Below are positions 62,959 to 64,000 of a DNA stretch of 64,000 bases, piece after piece. The stretch lies in assembly GCA_004134995.1 (NCBI GenBank), contig REGP01000003.1:1-64000 (forward strand), read 5' to 3'. Position numbers and translations under genes: made by a program. The stretch comes from Oxalobacteraceae bacterium CAVE-383. Lineage in GTDB: Bacteria > Pseudomonadota > Gammaproteobacteria > Burkholderiales > Burkholderiaceae_D. The notes beneath the pieces are model-generated. The model did no database searches. It saw only the letters and a list, made by a program, of their open reading frames with translations, and was not told the origin of the DNA. How positions within the stretch are numbered: position 1 is the stretch's first letter; every line of letters begins with the position of its first letter.

Positions 62959-63771
62959 ATGAATCTCAACGACCAACCCAATCTGGGCGCCACGGCTGAT
63001 CCTTTCGTGATCGCCGGCACAACCTATTCCTCGCGCCTGATCGTCGGCAGCGGCAAATACCGCGACCTGGATCAGACCCGTGAAGCCACGGAAGCCAGCG
63101 GCGCGAATATCATCACGGTGGCAATTCGCCGGGTCAACCTCGGCCAGGACCCGAACGCGCCGAATCTGCTCGACGCAGTGCCGCCGTCGCGTTTCACGAT
63201 TCTGCCGAACACCGCCGGCTGCTACACCGCGGCCGATGCGGTCTACACCATGCAACTGGCGCGCGAATTATTGAACGGCCACAAGCTGGTCAAGCTGGAA
63301 GTGCTCGGCGACGAAAAGAATCTGTTTCCGAACATGCCGGAAACCCTGAAGGCGGCCGAAGCGCTGGTCAAGGACGGCTTCGACGTCATGGTCTATTGCA
63401 GCGACGATCCGATCCAGGCGCGCATGCTGGAAGAGATCGGCTGTGTGGCGATCATGCCGCTGGCCTCGCTGATCGGTTCCGGCATGGGCATCGTGAATCC
63501 GTGGAATCTGTCGCTGATCATCGAGCAGGCCAAGGTGCCGGTTCTGGTCGATGCAGGCGTCGGCACGGCGTCCGATGCGGCCATCGCGATGGAACTCGGC
63601 TGCGACGGCGTACTGATGAACTCCGCGATTGCCGGCGCGCGCGATCCGATCCGTATGGCGCATGCCATGAAGCTCGCGGTGCAGGCCGGCCGCGAGGCAT
63701 ATCTGGCGGGCCGCATTCCGAAGCGTTACATGGCGTCGCCGTCCTCGCCGATGGCCGGCCGGGTGGCCTGA
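62959..63771 (+). CDS. thiG: Thiazole synthase ThiG
   Basis: A 270-residue TIM-barrel enzyme that builds the thiazole phosphate from deoxyxylulose phosphate, ThiS thiocarboxylate and dehydroglycine. The Schiff-base Lys is in [18 protein letters not shown]; other signatures are [42 protein letters not shown] and [18 protein letters not shown]. Confidence 0.97.
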   Translation: MNLNDQPNLGATADPFVIAGTTYSSRLIVGSGKYRDLDQTREATEASGANIITVAIRRVNLGQDPNAPNLLDAVPPSRFTILPNTAGCYTAADAVYTMQLARELLNGHKLVKLEVLGDEKNLFPNMPETLKAAEALVKDGFDVMVYCSDDPIQARMLEEIGCVAIMPLASLIGSGMGIVNPWNLSLIIEQAKVPVLVDAGVGTASDAAIAMELGCDGVLMNSAIAGARDPIRMAHAMKLAVQAGREAYLAGRIPKRYMASPSSPMAGRVA

Positions 63772-63796
63772 TGCGGATATCGGTCGGCGGGCGGGC

Positions 63797-64000
63797 ATGA
63801 CGGCTTCATTTCGCACGCCGCCCAATGTGCTGGTGTTCTCCGGTTCCGACCCCAGCGGCGGCGCCGGCATGCAGGCCGACCTCGCCGCCATCAATGCGCT
63901 GGGCGCCCACGCGCTGACCGTGCCGACGGCCTTGACGGTGCAGGACAACGTCAGCGTCTTCGCCGTGCATCCGGTTGATGCCGAACTGGTGCGGCATCAG
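63797..64000 (+). CDS. thiD: Hydroxymethylpyrimidine (phosphate) kinase, 5' part
   Basis: The first 68 codons of a ThiD-type kinase, cut by the window edge. VLVFSGSDPSGGAGMQADLAA is the family N-terminal signature, followed by ALGAHALTVPTALTVQD. It phosphorylates hydroxymethylpyrimidine phosphate made by ThiC. Here thiD follows thiG directly (25-bp gap), without thiE between them. Confidence 0.9.
   Translation, partial: MTASFRTPPNVLVFSGSDPSGGAGMQADLAAINALGAHALTVPTALTVQDNVSVFAVHPVDAELVRHQ

Overview
The window is about 64 kb of GC-rich bacterial DNA with no rRNA, tRNA, phage or insertion sequence that I can see. The housekeeping block at the right end (dusB-fis, purH, ruvC, ruvAB, valS, then a TPP-riboswitch thiCSGD operon), the protein sequences and the codon use point to a betaproteobacterium of the order Burkholderiales. 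Oxalobacteraceae (Herbaspirillum/Herminiimonas/Collimonas relatives) is my best guess, by recognition only.

Positions 1-50309 form one large catabolic island. The left part (1-11036) holds an unidentified C-terminal fragment, an EutA-like ASKHA protein, a proline iminopeptidase, two paralogous solute-binding proteins, the only transcription regulator of the window (IclR family), a ferredoxin-fused reductase, a 4,5-dihydroxyphthalate-decarboxylase-like protein, a second EutA-like protein with a His-rich tail, and a class II aldolase-like decarboxylase. A long co-directional run (11304-20995) follows: ABC permease, ATPase, two more binding proteins, a Rieske oxygenase of the phthalate 4,5-dioxygenase type, a 3-hydroxyisobutyrate-dehydrogenase-like enzyme and three cupins. 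Then come a porin, a duplicated [binding protein - cupin A - cupin B] cassette and an MFS carrier (21285-26777). Positions 26959-38607 hold two Rieske ferredoxins, a second Rieske oxygenase, a second Pht5-like protein, a complete nitrate/taurine-type ABC transporter, a degenerate CobW-like protein and two chemoreceptors. Positions 38649-50309 hold an ornithine-cyclodeaminase-like enzyme, an alpha/beta hydrolase with a Cys nucleophile, a PanB/PEP-mutase-like enzyme, LigJ-like hydratase and LigK-like aldolase, a zinc alcohol dehydrogenase translationally coupled to a CobW GTPase and a mini FtsZ-like protein, and a two-subunit molybdenum hydroxylase.

Taken together (inference): the island senses (chemoreceptors), imports (porin, ABC, MFS), hydroxylates (Rieske systems, Mo hydroxylase), decarboxylates (Pht5-like, class II aldolase) and cleaves an aromatic or heteroaromatic polycarboxylate, draining it through 4-oxalomesaconate to pyruvate and oxaloacetate (LigJ/LigK). 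The substrate cannot be read from the sequence. Ring cleavage is not provided by a LigAB-type enzyme; the bicupin at 19880 is a candidate.

Two non-coding patterns stand out. (1) A composite 25-bp motif, GGAMC-N3-GTTYC-N7-GGAAC, lies upstream of most transcription units of the island, including the IclR gene, and probably defines one regulon. (2) Four dispersed copies of a hairpin element share a conserved 56-nt loop, but each copy has its own stem sequence of 33-46 bp with self-complementary arms. Other unusual items are an apparent ATG-to-ATA start codon in the reductase gene, a CobW paralogue that lost its GTPase motifs, and a short FtsZ-like protein without the tubulin signature.
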